Below, piece by piece: positions 1 to 7,253 of a stretch of 51,732 bases of DNA. Within the stretch, counting starts at the first letter, position 1; every line of letters begins with the position of its first letter. Made by a program: the position numbers and the translations under genes. Source of the stretch: Peribacillus butanolivorans (GTDB taxonomy: Bacteria; Bacillota; Bacilli; Bacillales; DSM-1321); contig NZ_LGYA01000001.1 of the NCBI RefSeq assembly GCF_001273755.1, positions 360,670-412,401 of the forward strand, written 5' to 3'. Below the pieces are notes generated by a model, which was given only the letters and a program-made list of their open reading frames with translations, ran no database searches and had not been told where the DNA came from.

Positions 1-98
<98 letters not shown>

Positions 99-106
99 TA
101 TATCGT

Positions 107-181
107 TCCGCAGTAGCTCAGTGGTAGAGCATTCGGCTGTTAACCGAACGGTCGTAGGTTCGAGTCCTACCTGCGGAGCCA
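107..181 (+). tRNA. tRNA-Asn (GTT)
   Basis: Cloverleaf with acceptor TCCGCAG/CTGCGGA, anticodon GTT in the loop of TTCGG/CCGAA, T-loop GGTTCGAGTCC and encoded GCCA 3' end. It is the first tRNA after 5S rRNA, as in B. subtilis trnD. Confidence 0.97.
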
Positions 182-186
182 TTATT

Positions 187-278
187 GGAGAGCTGTCCGA
201 GTGGCCGAAGGAGCACGATTGGAAATCGTGTAGACGGGTAACCCTGTCTCAAGGGTTCAAATCCCTTGCTCTCCGCCA
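187..278 (+). tRNA. tRNA-Ser (GGA)
   Basis: Class II tRNA with a long variable arm. Acceptor GGAGAGC/GCTCTCC, anticodon GGA, T-arm GGGTTCAAATCCC, encoded CCA. Confidence 0.97.
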
Positions 279-287
279 TTTACAACT

Positions 288-362
288 GGCCCGTTGGTCA
301 AGCGGTTAAGACACCGCCCTTTCACGGCGGTAACACGGGTTCGAATCCCGTACGGGTCACCA
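288..362 (+). tRNA. tRNA-Glu (TTC)
   Basis: Acceptor GGCCCGT/ACGGGTC, anticodon TTC in the CCGCC..GGCGG arm, T-loop GGTTCGAATCC, encoded CCA. It also serves as the GluTR substrate for heme synthesis in Bacillus (family knowledge). Confidence 0.97.
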
Positions 363-376
363 TTTCGAAAACATAT

Positions 377-452
377 GGAGGATTAGCTCAGCTGGGAGAG
401 CATCTGCCTTACAAGCAGAGGGTCGGCGGTTCGATCCCGTCATCCTCCACCA
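377..452 (+). tRNA. tRNA-Val (TAC)
   Basis: Acceptor GGAGGAT/ATCCTCC, anticodon TAC, T-loop GGTTCGATCCC, encoded CCA. It is followed by the longest spacer in the cluster (90 nt) before the initiator tRNA. Confidence 0.97.
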
Positions 453-542
453 TTTTTTAAAAAGCAACAAGTTGTTTCTATATATCAGATATGATGAAAC
501 AGTTAACACGAAAACTTGATGCAATAGCAGCATTATTAACGT
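453..542 (+). other. 90-nt spacer inside the tRNA cluster
   Basis: All other spacers in the cluster are about 5-40 nt. This one contains an ATG at 492 that opens a 24-codon frame running into the initiator tRNA, but there is no ribosome binding site. There is no clear promoter either. It may be an old insertion. Confidence 0.4.
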
Positions 543-616
<74 letters not shown>

Positions 617-621
617 TCTAT

Positions 622-697
622 GGTCCCGTGGTGTAGCGGTTAACATGCCTGCCTGTCACGCAGGAGATCGCGGGTTCGATTCCCGTCGGGACCGCCA
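622..697 (+). tRNA. tRNA-Asp (GTC)
   Basis: Acceptor GGTCCCG/CGGGACC, anticodon GTC, T-loop GGTTCGATTCC, encoded CCA. Confidence 0.97.
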
Positions 698-709
698 TTT
701 TTATTGTTT

Positions 710-785
710 GGCTCAGTAGCTCAGTCGGTAGAGCAAAGGACTGAAAATCCTTGTGTCGGCGGTTCGATTCCGTCCTGGGCCACCA
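710..785 (+). tRNA. tRNA-Phe (GAA)
   Basis: Acceptor GGCTCAG pairs with CTGGGCC with one G-T pair. Anticodon GAA in AAGGACTGAAAATCCTT, encoded CCA. Confidence 0.97.
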
Positions 786-792
786 TTGTAGT

Positions 793-868
<76 letters not shown>

Positions 869-883
869 GTAACATCCATATGC

Positions 884-967
884 GGAGGGGTAGCGAAGTG
901 GCTAAACGCGGCGGACTGTAAATCCGCTCCTTCGGGTTCGGCAGTTCGAATCTGCCCCCCTCCACCA
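884..967 (+). tRNA. tRNA-Tyr (GTA)
   Basis: Class II tRNA with a long variable arm (CTCCTTCGGGTTCG region). Acceptor GGAGGGG/CCCCTCC, anticodon GTA, encoded CCA. Confidence 0.96.
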
Positions 968-977
968 TTTTATTTAC

Positions 978-1051
978 AGGGGTATAGTTTAAAGGTAGAA
1001 CAGAGGTCTCCAAAACCTCCAGTGTGGGTTCGAGTCCTACTACCCCTGCCA
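978..1051 (+). tRNA. tRNA-Trp (CCA)
   Basis: Acceptor AGGGGTA/TACCCCT, anticodon CCA in GAGGTCTCCAAAACCTC, 3' CCA encoded. Confidence 0.96.
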
Positions 1052-1067
1052 ATTTTAATTTTATAAT

Positions 1068-1144
1068 GGCGGTTGTGGCGAAGTGGTTAACGCACCTGAT
1101 TGTGGTTCAGGCATTCGTGGGTTCGATTCCCATCAGTCGCCCCA
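1068..1144 (+). tRNA. tRNA-His (GTG)
   Basis: Carries the histidine-specific extra G(-1) paired to discriminator C73. Anticodon GTG, encoded CCA. Confidence 0.95.
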
Positions 1145-1182
1145 TTTTTTAATAAATAATGGTATAATAAATATAACGTTAA

Positions 1183-1257
1183 TGGGCTATAGCCAAGCGG
1201 TAAGGCAACGGATTTTGATTCCGTCATGCGAAGGTTCGATCCCTTCTAGCCCAGCCA
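1183..1257 (+). tRNA. tRNA-Gln (TTG)
   Basis: Acceptor TGGGCTA/TAGCCCA, anticodon TTG in CGGATTTTGATTCCG, encoded CCA. The 38-nt spacer before it is AT-rich. Confidence 0.96.
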
Positions 1258-1260
1258 TTC

Positions 1261-1335
1261 GCGAAAGTAGTTCAGTGGTAGAATACAACCTTGCCAAGGT
1301 TGGGGTCGCGGGTTCGAATCCCGTCTTTCGCTCCA
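1261..1335 (+). tRNA. tRNA-Gly (GCC)
   Basis: Acceptor GCGAAAG/CTTTCGC, anticodon GCC in CAACCTTGCCAAGGTTG, encoded CCA. Confidence 0.96.
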
Positions 1336-1343
1336 AAAACGTT

Positions 1344-1417
1344 GGCGGCATAGCCAAGCGGTAAGGCAGAGGTCTGCAAAACCTTTACCACCGGTTCGAT
1401 TCCGGTTGCCGCCTCCA
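1344..1417 (+). tRNA. tRNA-Cys (GCA)
   Basis: Acceptor GGCGGCA/TGCCGCC, anticodon GCA, encoded CCA. Confidence 0.96.
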
Positions 1418-1425
1418 ACAAAAAT

Positions 1426-1506
1426 GCCGGTGTGGCGGAATTGGCAGACGCGCACGACTCAAAATCGTGTTCCTCTGGAGTGCCGGTTCGACCCCGGCCA
1501 CCGGTA
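1426..1506 (+). tRNA. tRNA-Leu (CAA), attachment site of an integrated element
   Basis: Class II tRNA with acceptor GCCGGTG/CACCGGT and anticodon CAA in the CACGA/TCGTG arm. The discriminator A is followed by TCA, so no CCA is encoded. From the anticodon arm onward the sequence recurs at 4837-4890, and a recombinase gene follows directly. The tRNA gene is therefore the attL side of an integrated element and was rebuilt intact by it. Confidence 0.95.
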
Positions 1507-1509
1507 TCA
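1456..1509 (+). repeat. attL: 54-bp direct repeat (copy 1) in tRNA-Leu
   Basis: The stretch from the anticodon arm to just past the discriminator of tRNA-Leu is repeated at 4837-4890 with 52 of 54 bases identical. The mismatches are C to A at position 18 and C to T in the T-arm. Tyrosine recombinases commonly use tRNA 3' halves as attachment sites, and a recombinase remnant lies immediately inside the repeat. Confidence 0.9.
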
Positions 1510-1540
1510 AAAGAAGTCGCCTTAAATGCGGTGACGTCAG

Positions 1541-1570
1541 CGTTCTCTACTTCGGTAGGGAACGTTTTTT
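1541..1570 (+). terminator. Rho-independent terminator after tRNA-Leu, inside the element
   Basis: Stem CGTTCTCTAC/GTAGGGAACG closed by a TTCG tetraloop, followed by six T. It now ends the tRNA transcript, while the presumed original terminator was displaced to 4918-4950. Confidence 0.85.
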
Positions 1571-1661
1571 ATTTGCGTAAATTTCACGATTTGACGTAAA
1601 ATATCGTGCGCGATCAATCGTGTGCGTAGTATCGCTAACTAATCGGAATGAGGCGATATTT

Positions 1662-2496
1662 ATGGCACGTCGTAATAATCAACTTAATCAACGCGAAATG
1701 AAAGTTATCCAATCCGAAGTAATCCACGATAGTTTCAACTTTGACGAACTCTTCATGCTATTCCTTCAAGACGGAAATCTGCGTAATTTGCGTCCTCATA
1801 CATTAACCTATTACTCTAACGAATTAATGTCGTTTAGAAAGGCGTTAGAAACGCTAGAACTCGACACTACGCCGGCGAAGATAAAGCCGGATCATATTAA
1901 TCAATTTATTATCTATTCGAAGGATGTTCTGGAGTTAAAGATTGTTTCGATTAATACACGGCTTAGGGCGATAAGAGCATTCTTTAATTTCGCTTATAAG
2001 CACGGTTATATCCCGAAGAATCCCTTTGCTAACATTCAACTACTTTAAAGACCGGCGTACTGTTATAGAAACGTTTACTCGCGAACAAATACATAAACTA
2101 CTTAAATCTACAGATTTGAGGACTTTTACTGGCGTAAGGGATTATACGATAATGCTGCTGTTACTCGAAACAGGCGTCAGGGCATCGGAATTGATTGGTA
2201 TAGAAACGGATGATATACGATGGGAAGACTCGATGATCCTTATTCGCAATACTAAGGGGCATCGTGAGCGATTAGTGCCGTTTCAATCCAAGATGAGAGG
2301 ATTGAGTAAAGAAGTTTGTTATAGGGTCTTAAAAGAGGTAGAAGCAAATCCTGATATAGATAACTTTGGAGCTTACTTTAGAACTTGCTTAGAAAACACC
2401 TTATATAAAAGCCAATTGAAGCATGGACAAATTGATCCTTATGAGATATTTGAAGAAAGATTAAAAGATTCCAATGTTCAATTGATTAACTGGTAA
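1662..2496 (+). pseudogene. tyrosine recombinase (element integrase), frameshifted and truncated/fused
   Basis: The N-terminal half (1662-2048) is a SAM-like core-binding domain with the motif LRNLRPHTLTYYSNEL. It ends at a TAA produced by one extra T in CTACTTTAAAGAC; removing that T joins NIQLL to KDRRTVIETFTREQ and restores the frame. The catalytic half (from about 2040) has the first arginine box, ETGVRASELIGIETDDI. After about codon PFQSKMR (near 2295) the usual HxxR and tyrosine motifs are absent. The frame instead runs into about 65 residues ending KDSNVQLINW that do not belong to a recombinase. The start is set at the ATG after GAGG, not the upstream GTG. It sits 155 bp from attL and is the probable integrase of the decayed island. 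It cannot be catalytic as it stands. Confidence 0.85.
2296..2496 (+). pseudogene. 3' fragment of an unrelated element gene fused to the recombinase
   Basis: The last ~65 codons contain a pattern resembling C-termini of replication or helix-turn-helix proteins of Bacillus plasmids and integrative elements: ANPDIDNFGAYFRTCLEN, then QIDPYEIFEERLKDSN. This is a resemblance from memory, not a search. The join lies near GGATTGAGTAAAGAAG at ~2297. It indicates an internal deletion that removed the recombinase C-terminus and the start of this gene. Confidence 0.45.
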
Positions 2497-2524
2497 GATT
2501 ATAGTCCCCAGAAGTCTCAGGATG

Positions 2525-2591
2525 CTCTGTATTGGTTTCCAATAAATTTTATATAGAATTATATAGGGAATAGTTATTGGCCAATACAGAG
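2525..2591. promoter_or_regulatory. paired TATTGG/CCAATA palindromes
   Basis: A perfect 11-bp inverted repeat, CTCTGTATTGG (2525-2535) and CCAATACAGAG (2581-2591), encloses a second one, CCAATAA (2539-2545) and TTATTGG (2574-2580). The result is two operator-like palindromes, TATTGG-3-CCAATA and TATTGGCCAATA, about 44 bp centre to centre. No T-run follows, so a terminator is unlikely. Confidence 0.55.
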
Positions 2592-2594
2592 TGA

Positions 2595-2646
2595 TTATTA
2601 ATCCCATCTAATAAATTTAGATTTAGATGATTTTGAGGATTAATAA
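2595..2646. repeat. 10-bp perfect inverted repeat with nested repeats
   Basis: TTATTAATCC (2595-2604) and GGATTAATAA (2637-2646) are perfect inverted copies. Between them lie ATCTAA and a tandem TTTAGATTTAGAT. It directly follows the TATTGG palindromes, forming a dense symmetric block in the intergenic part of the element (2497-2824). Confidence 0.5.
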
Positions 2647-2824
2647 CTTATGCTCAATTTTTTTATTATAAGATATAAATTTTATATCTATCTATCTATA
2701 TGGTTACTTAATAGTTTAAGATTATTTGTTAATAGTTTATGTTAATATAATAATGGTTAGCTTATCCATAAAAGGATGTAACTGAAATGAGTGATAATTG
2801 AACTATGACTCGGAGGAACTTATA

Positions 2825-3364
2825 ATGAATAAATTTAGGTGGTCAGTGGTTGCAATTATAGTTGTTGCAGCAGTTCTTGCAGTGGTAATAACATTACAAC
2901 AAAATGCTGAAAAGTATGAAGCAACTCATAATGAACCAAATACAAATGAAATTACTGCCATGGATGTTACGAAAAATGAGGATGCGAAAGAAGATATGAA
3001 AGAACAAACTTCAGAAATTGGTGGAGTTCAAGATGAAACTGGTCTTAGCCAAAATTCAACTCAAGAAGAAGTTATGGATGTTATGCACCATTTGACTCAT
3101 CAAAAAGTTATTGCGGAAGAGAAATGGGGAGCAGTTGAGATGAATTCCGAAAACATCAATGCAGTTTACGAGATTGTGAATGATAGCGATTTCATGCTTA
3201 AAGGTGATTTGTTAAATATCGTAACTGGTTGGAAAGAAGGAAACTTTGACAACGTTGCTCAAGATCATAACTACTTTTGGGAATATCAAAATGGAACTGT
3301 TGGGAGAGCTACAGGAACACTTAACTCAAATGAAGAAGCAAAATTTATCGAAAATAACTTTTAA
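2825..3364 (+). CDS. DUF6241-like membrane-anchored protein
   Basis: 179 aa starting at the ATG behind GGAGG. An in-frame ATG 27 bp upstream has no ribosome site. Residues ~5-26 form one hydrophobic segment. A polar, Glu-rich linker follows to ~75, and a C-terminal domain then contains EEVMDVMHHLTHQKV, AEEKWGAVEM and TGWKEGNFDNVAQDHN. This C-terminal pattern is how I remember the DUF6241 family of Bacillus accessory proteins; the function is unknown. The topology suggests an N-terminal membrane anchor with the domain outside. A terminator follows immediately. It looks intact although the surrounding element is decayed. Confidence 0.65.
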   Translation: MNKFRWSVVAIIVVAAVLAVVITLQQNAEKYEATHNEPNTNEITAMDVTKNEDAKEDMKEQTSEIGGVQDETGLSQNSTQEEVMDVMHHLTHQKVIAEEKWGAVEMNSENINAVYEIVNDSDFMLKGDLLNIVTGWKEGNFDNVAQDHNYFWEYQNGTVGRATGTLNSNEEAKFIENNF

Positions 3365-3366
3365 TA

Positions 3367-3400
3367 AAAAACGAGCCTATCGAGGCTTATTTTTTATTTT
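3367..3400 (+). terminator. terminator of the DUF6241-like gene
   Basis: Stem AGCCT-ATCG-AGGCT followed by a T-rich run, 3 nt after the stop codon. Confidence 0.7.
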
Positions 3401-3875
3401 AAAATTTATATTTTATATTACTCATATACAGGTTAGTACCTATAAAGCGTGAATGAGGTCACACTATTCGGTTGTATTCGTAAGATTCATTTTCAAAGTG
3501 TTCACCGCTTGAATCTTTGTAAGTTATTGTTTTCCTATGTAGCTTCGAATGGACGGATATTCGGGAAATGATAGAATATCACCCTCCCGAACACTCGTAT
3601 TTAGAAATTCAATAATAAGAATAAACAAAAATAAGACGCCGTCCTCGTGGGAAGCGTCTTTTTCTTTTGTTTGTTCTGCATTATTAAAAATATCAATTAA
3701 GTATAAGGGCAGCCCATATACCTCTTGGGTTTCTCCTATTATATTAAAAAATCAACATTAACATTTAACACAGCCATAAAAAAATCCCTTCCAAGTCGAC
3801 TATTATGAACATCATACCTTGTCCACTTTTTTTACAGTCTACCTGAAGAGGATAACATCAAGTTGAAGTCATATA
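3401..3875. other. gene-poor stretch of the decayed element
   Basis: The only coding trace is a 3541-3615 + strand frame (SFEWTDIREMIEYHPPEHSY...) that looks like the end of a lost gene with no start or ribosome site. A terminator-like hairpin, AAGACGC/GCGTCTT plus TTTTTC, lies at 3632-3667. I see nothing else. Confidence 0.4.
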
Positions 3876-4088
3876 TTACCTAGGACGGAAAAATATAACA
3901 GCATTTTCAGCCTGAGCGTTTACAAACCCATTCCTAACCATACATAATACAACATCACTTATAGGAGCACCTACCCGTAGGAACTCTCTACACGGGGATG
4001 CGCTTCCGATTATTTCAAATTTAGCAATATTCTCAAAATCATCTTCATCTCTGACTATAATGACTACATCTGGCCGTTTATTACTCAT
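3876..4088 (-). CDS. small hypothetical protein (70 aa)
   Basis: Starts at an ATG behind a strong AAAGGAGGTGG site on the minus strand; the longer frame from 4112 is not preferred. It begins MSNKRPDVVIIVRDEDDFEN and has no hydrophobic segment. It contains a pattern, SASPCREFLRVGAPISDVV, that I do not recognise. It is convergent with the DUF6241-like gene and within the island. The good ribosome site supports real expression. Confidence 0.6.
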   Translation of the reverse strand: MSNKRPDVVIIVRDEDDFENIAKFEIIGSASPCREFLRVGAPISDVVLCMVRNGFVNAQAENAVIFFRPR

Positions 4089-4187
4089 ACAACCACCTCC
4101 TTTTGATGTCATAAATTAAATTATTCAGTTGTACATGAAGTTGTCGCGGCTTTTTTATTTATAAATTTCCAGGAAATATTTATCATT

Positions 4188-4370
4188 TTAGAGCAATGGG
4201 AGAGTCGCTAGACTCTTATCGAATAAACTACATCGCGAGGTTGCCACGGAGATCAATCGGGATGGTGTCTGAATTACCTTTTGAAAAGAAGTCCCATAAA
4301 TGTTCGCAATGTCTTGGTTTGTCATTTTGTCTGATAGATGTAGTATAAGCTGCTCCCGTGTAGGTAACAT
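4188..4370 (-). CDS. small HTH-like protein, probably truncated
   Basis: 60 aa with an ATG behind GGAGGT. The first 32 residues, including MTNQDIANIYGTSFQKV, look like the start of a helix-turn-helix of a phage or element regulator. The following residues (TPSRLISVATSRCSLFDKS) look like a frame-shifted tail rather than a recognition helix. It is likely a gene fragment. Confidence 0.45.
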   Translation of the reverse strand: MLPTREQLILHLSDKMTNQDIANIYGTSFQKVIQTPSRLISVATSRCSLFDKSLATLPLL

Positions 4371-4459
4371 AAGTAATCAACCTCCGCTATTGTTATATCG
4401 AAGGTTTTCAATATGTAAAGTTAACATATTGAAAATTTTATTGAATGGTTTTACCAATA

Positions 4460-4718
4460 TGGATTTAAAATTGATAGTTACTCATATATTAATAGAGGAT
4501 TGCATTGAAGTATGTCGAATTACAAAGGATTATGTATATAAAATTAATTCGGACATAGAAGAAACTTGGAACATAAAACACTAATGAAAAATGGAATTCT
4601 TGAATATCAATTTGTAGCTGAGTTTGAACAAGAGGAAAATGCTAGAAGATATGAAGCACTACTTATCAATCAATATAAACAATTAGGGCTAGCAAAATTT
4701 AACAAGAAAAGATTTTGA
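4460..4718 (+). pseudogene. broken small gene, two overlapping frames
   Basis: A frame ending DIEETWNIKH stops at 4584, where TAATG overlaps an ATG. A second 44-aa frame (4584-4718) contains EFEQEENARRYEALLINQYK. The second part resembles the tail of GIY-YIG-type or related element proteins, but this is only an impression. The two frames probably come from one gene broken by a frameshift, next to the right attachment repeat. Confidence 0.35.
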
Positions 4719-4836
4719 ACCTTGACGAGTATACCAAGTAAAGGCATAATTAACAGTAATCGTATTACTATAAAAATGGTTTTTTTTAACAAAACGTTGA
4801 TAATGCTGAAAATATAGCTTTTATGGAATATCTTAG

Positions 4837-4890
4837 GACTCAAAATCGTGTTCATCTGGAGTGCCGGTTCGACCCTGGCCACCGGTATCA
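4837..4890 (+). repeat. attR: 54-bp direct repeat (copy 2), tRNA-Leu 3' half
   Basis: Copy of 1456-1509 with two substitutions. It contains only the anticodon arm to the 3' end, so it is not a tRNA gene. It marks the right boundary of an element of about 3.4 kb. The chromosome beyond it resumes with the terminator at 4918, as expected for the ancestral tRNA operon end. Confidence 0.9.
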
Positions 4891-4917
4891 CCAATAGCGA
4901 AGAAAAGCTATTACTTC

Positions 4918-4950
4918 AAGCTTCACACTTAATTGTGTGAAGCTTTTTTG
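4918..4950 (+). terminator. presumed ancestral tRNA-operon terminator
   Basis: Perfect 11-bp stem AAGCTTCACAC/GTGTGAAGCTT with a 6-nt loop, followed by TTTTTTG. It lies 28 nt past attR with no gene to serve, which fits the terminator that followed tRNA-Leu before the island integrated. Confidence 0.85.
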
Positions 4951-5002
4951 TGTGTATCACACACTACAGAATATGTACAAATATTGTGCGGGGTAGTGTG
5001 CG

Positions 5003-5293
5003 ATGAGTAAAGGAAGAAATTTACTATCGGAAGATGAATTAAGAATTGTTACAAAACTACTTACGTTAAATCTGATGTTTAAATTATTCTTTGAAGACTG
5101 CCAATTAAGGAATCTTCGTCCTCATACTTTGAAATATTATCGAGAACAATTTAATACGATTAAACGACCATTGGTAACAATGATAGAAAAGGATATTAAA
5201 TTGCTGATATTAAATACCGTGAAGTTCGTCATTTACTGCGTTCTGGTGGTAAAATACAATTGTAATATTATGGGGAGAGAGGGGAAAATGTGA
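5003..5293 (+). pseudogene. second tyrosine recombinase remnant (N-terminal domain only)
   Basis: The first ~50 codons match the SAM-like core-binding domain of the 1662 recombinase: LRNLRPHTLKYYREQF versus LRNLRPHTLTYYSNEL. After about 5200 the frame is lost; ADIKYREVRHLLRSGGK is readable in another frame. No catalytic domain exists. It lies just outside attR, so either a second element of the same family sat in tandem or the island boundary was duplicated. Confidence 0.75.
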
Positions 5294-5628
5294 ATAATAT
5301 CGGTGAAGATTTTAAATTACGTGTTCATAGCAATCGTTGGGGCCATTATGACAATTACACTCTTATAAAAAAAGAAAATGGATGGACTGTTATTACTATG
5401 AAAATTCATGGTGACGAAGGTGATAAACACGGCAGTCCTGCTATTGAAAAAGCATTTGGCGGAGAATCAATTTCATATCCAAATGATTTAGGATATTTCT
5501 TATCAGATATTTGGGATGCTTCAGAAACCAAAACTAAAGAAGAAGTTCAAAAATATTTCGATGAATTAGGAGAATGGATTTCTACCACTGAGAAAACGAA
5601 GCCTAATTTCGGAGCATTGCATTTATAA
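5290..5628 (+). CDS. hypothetical protein (112 aa)
   Basis: Starts at GTG (overlapping ATGTGA) behind GGGAGAGAGGGG. The sequence RWGHYDNYTLIKKENGWTV, then GDEGDKHGSPAIEKAFGGE and a Ser/Trp-rich tail, suggests a small globular alpha/beta protein. It faintly recalls integron-cassette-type proteins, but I cannot confirm this. It has no transmembrane segment. It is intact, with its own terminator, amid decayed neighbours. Confidence 0.6.
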   Translation: MNNIGEDFKLRVHSNRWGHYDNYTLIKKENGWTVITMKIHGDEGDKHGSPAIEKAFGGESISYPNDLGYFLSDIWDASETKTKEEVQKYFDELGEWISTTEKTKPNFGALHL

Positions 5629-5637
5629 GTAAACAAA

Positions 5638-5672
5638 AAAGATGTGTCCAAATCGGTCACATCTTTTTTAGT
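5638..5672. terminator. bidirectional terminator
   Basis: Stem AAGATGTG/CACATCTT with T-runs on both sides, between the convergent genes at 5290 (+) and 5668 (-). Confidence 0.8.
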
Positions 5673-5967
5673 ATTCAACATTTTCTTCAATAATCGGATT
5701 TCCTTCTGCGTCAAGCAGCTCTGGTTCGTAAAGATCATAATTGAATGTTTTCTGTTCCTCTAAATATTTTATTTTTTGGTATTCTTCTTTACTCATGCCC
5801 TCCCAAATATTTGGCCTGTGTTCGACATGCCCCATCTTGTAATACTTCATATCTACTTCTGGCTCTGTGAAAGCTTTGTTGAAAAGTATAATTCCGAAAG
5901 TGAAAATCATGAGTATGATGGTCAAAATGGAGCCAGCTATTTTGATTTTGTTTAAAAATTTTTTCAA
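5668..5967 (-). CDS. hypothetical single-pass membrane protein (99 aa)
   Basis: Starts at TTG behind AAAGGA. Residues ~8-32 (IKIAGSILTIILMIFTFGII) form one membrane segment after a Lys-rich N-terminus. A polar, Glu-rich tail follows with MSKEEYQKIKYLEEQ and PELLDAEGNPIIEENVEY. No known domain is recognised. It probably has its N-terminus inside and its tail outside. Confidence 0.5.
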   Translation of the reverse strand: MKKFLNKIKIAGSILTIILMIFTFGIILFNKAFTEPEVDMKYYKMGHVEHRPNIWEGMSKEEYQKIKYLEEQKTFNYDLYEPELLDAEGNPIIEENVEY

Positions 5968-6058
5968 TGGTGGGATTATTCCTTTCTGTATTCGGTAATT
6001 TCAGAACTGCATAACTCACAGGACTGGATTAGTTGATAAGAAATTTTTTCGTATCAAC

Positions 6059-6262
6059 TCAACTGTATAAAAGCCGACTTTCCACGTTACGCAGCTCTCC
6101 AGATGAAACACTATCGGCAACAATTATTTGCAAGGTTCTCATAGCTGTCATTCGCTTTTCTGGATGCTTCATTTGAAGATGTTGTTGTATCGCTCGGAAA
6201 AGCTCATTATTTTCTGGTCGGTTGGCATTATAGATTTCTTGTAAACTCTTCGATTTCTCCAT
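6059..6262 (-). CDS. small hypothetical protein (67 aa)
   Basis: ATG behind AGGAGA. It is Met/Gln-rich and helical, beginning MEKSKSLQEIYNANRPENNE with no membrane segment. It is preceded on the same strand by two tiny frames (6283-6471), which makes a short minus-strand run typical of phage or element accessory genes. Confidence 0.5.
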   Translation of the reverse strand: MEKSKSLQEIYNANRPENNELFRAIQQHLQMKHPEKRMTAMRTLQIIVADSVSSGELRNVESRLLYS

Positions 6263-6335
6263 GGCTTCTCCTACTTTCCATCAATTGTGCATCCGGGTGA
6301 AAGCTTATTCACCTTCATTTCTATGCTATTAACAT

Positions 6336-6471
6336 TTGGGTTAAATCGGTAAATTTGTAGAGTTGATGCTTGATTTGAGATGCAGTTCTATACATTCGGT
6401 GGAAGTTTAAAACTTCTTTGAGTACAAACTTCTTTGGGCCGACCTTCTCCATAATATAATATTCGGTCATG
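6336..6471 (-). CDS. tiny element gene (44 aa), possibly frameshifted
   Basis: A GGAGGTG site precedes ATG at about 6471, giving MTEYYIMEKVGPKKFVLKEV... and a stop after 44 codons. In the next frame an open stretch continues (IYRFNPNVNSIEMKVNKLSP to a TAG near 6284). Its composition suggests it once was the C-terminal half of the same gene, or a second overlapping small gene. Confidence 0.4.
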
Positions 6472-6540
6472 ACGGTGTATTCACCTCCATTTCAACATTA
6501 TTTTAAATATTCTTGGGGATTTTACGTGCATATTAAATAT

Positions 6541-6572
6541 GCAGGTACCTCGTGGCTACCGAGGCACCTACA
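6541..6572. repeat. imperfect hairpin
   Basis: AGGTACCTCG and CGAGGCACCT face each other across a 6-7 nt loop with one mismatch. A palindrome, TGCATATT-A-AATATGCA, lies just upstream. There is no T-run on the + side. Apart from this and a C-terminal gene scrap at about 6760-6834 (GQFERLSELAEQEVTKTIRT), the 6472-6865 stretch is featureless. Confidence 0.4.
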
Positions 6573-6865
6573 TATCATTGTAATAATTACAGGCTATTTT
6601 CAACGCGGGTAACTTTATTAGAGTTTCTAGCTTTTTAACGTTAGGGCCTGAGGCGTATATTACTCACATCAGCTTTTTATCCACCTTATACATTGCATAT
6701 AGTGCCTTCTTGACCTGCATGAACAATTACTTCATTCAGATTTACACTGCTACATTATAGCGGTCAATTTGAGAGGCTCAGTGAACTAGCGGAACAAGAG
6801 GTTACGAAAACTATTCGTACCCTAAAAAGATATTAGAACCAGTTAATGGTAGTGGCCCGATGATT

Positions 6866-7156
6866 TCAGATTTCTATATTCATAGCATTGAGTTCTGCTT
6901 CCGTATAGCCAGAAGCGGATAGTGCTATTTCAATTTCTTCAGCAGCCTTATAATCAAATAATTTAAATTTAGACATTAGAGCGAAAGCATTTTGATCTTC
7001 AATTGCCAAGGCAACAGCTTCCACGTCTTTTAGTAACTTCAGGTCTTCGATGTAGAATTGAGCGGTTCGCATCGCTAAATACTCATTCAGTGTAGTTGAA
7101 CTGTAGAAAAGTCTTGTTAAAGTAGCGATTGCGTTAGGAACGAAAATCTTATTCAT
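6866..7156 (-). CDS. hypothetical protein (96 aa)
   Basis: ATG behind GGAGGGG. It is predicted all-helical and acidic, with FYIEDLKLLKDVEAVALAIED and KAAEEIEIALSASGYTEAEL. No domain is recognised. An array of palindromes at 7254-7293 lies upstream and may regulate it. Confidence 0.55.
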   Translation of the reverse strand: MNKIFVPNAIATLTRLFYSSTTLNEYLAMRTAQFYIEDLKLLKDVEAVALAIEDQNAFALMSKFKLFDYKAAEEIEIALSASGYTEAELNAMNIEI

Positions 7157-7253
7157 AATTACCCCTCCAATATTCTTAATATTCTGTTATATTAATCACT
7201 ACAAGTATGAGTCACCATAAAAATGTTGTCAATCTTTATCTATTGAGCATTTT

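Noticed and set aside
3567..3667. Protein-coding gene at 3549-3761 (+)
   Set aside because: No ribosome site, and the frame runs through a terminator hairpin. Only a short protein-like scrap in another frame was kept.
4837..4890. A second tRNA-Leu gene
   Set aside because: Only the anticodon-to-3' half is present; the acceptor 5' strand and D-arm are missing. It is the right attachment repeat.
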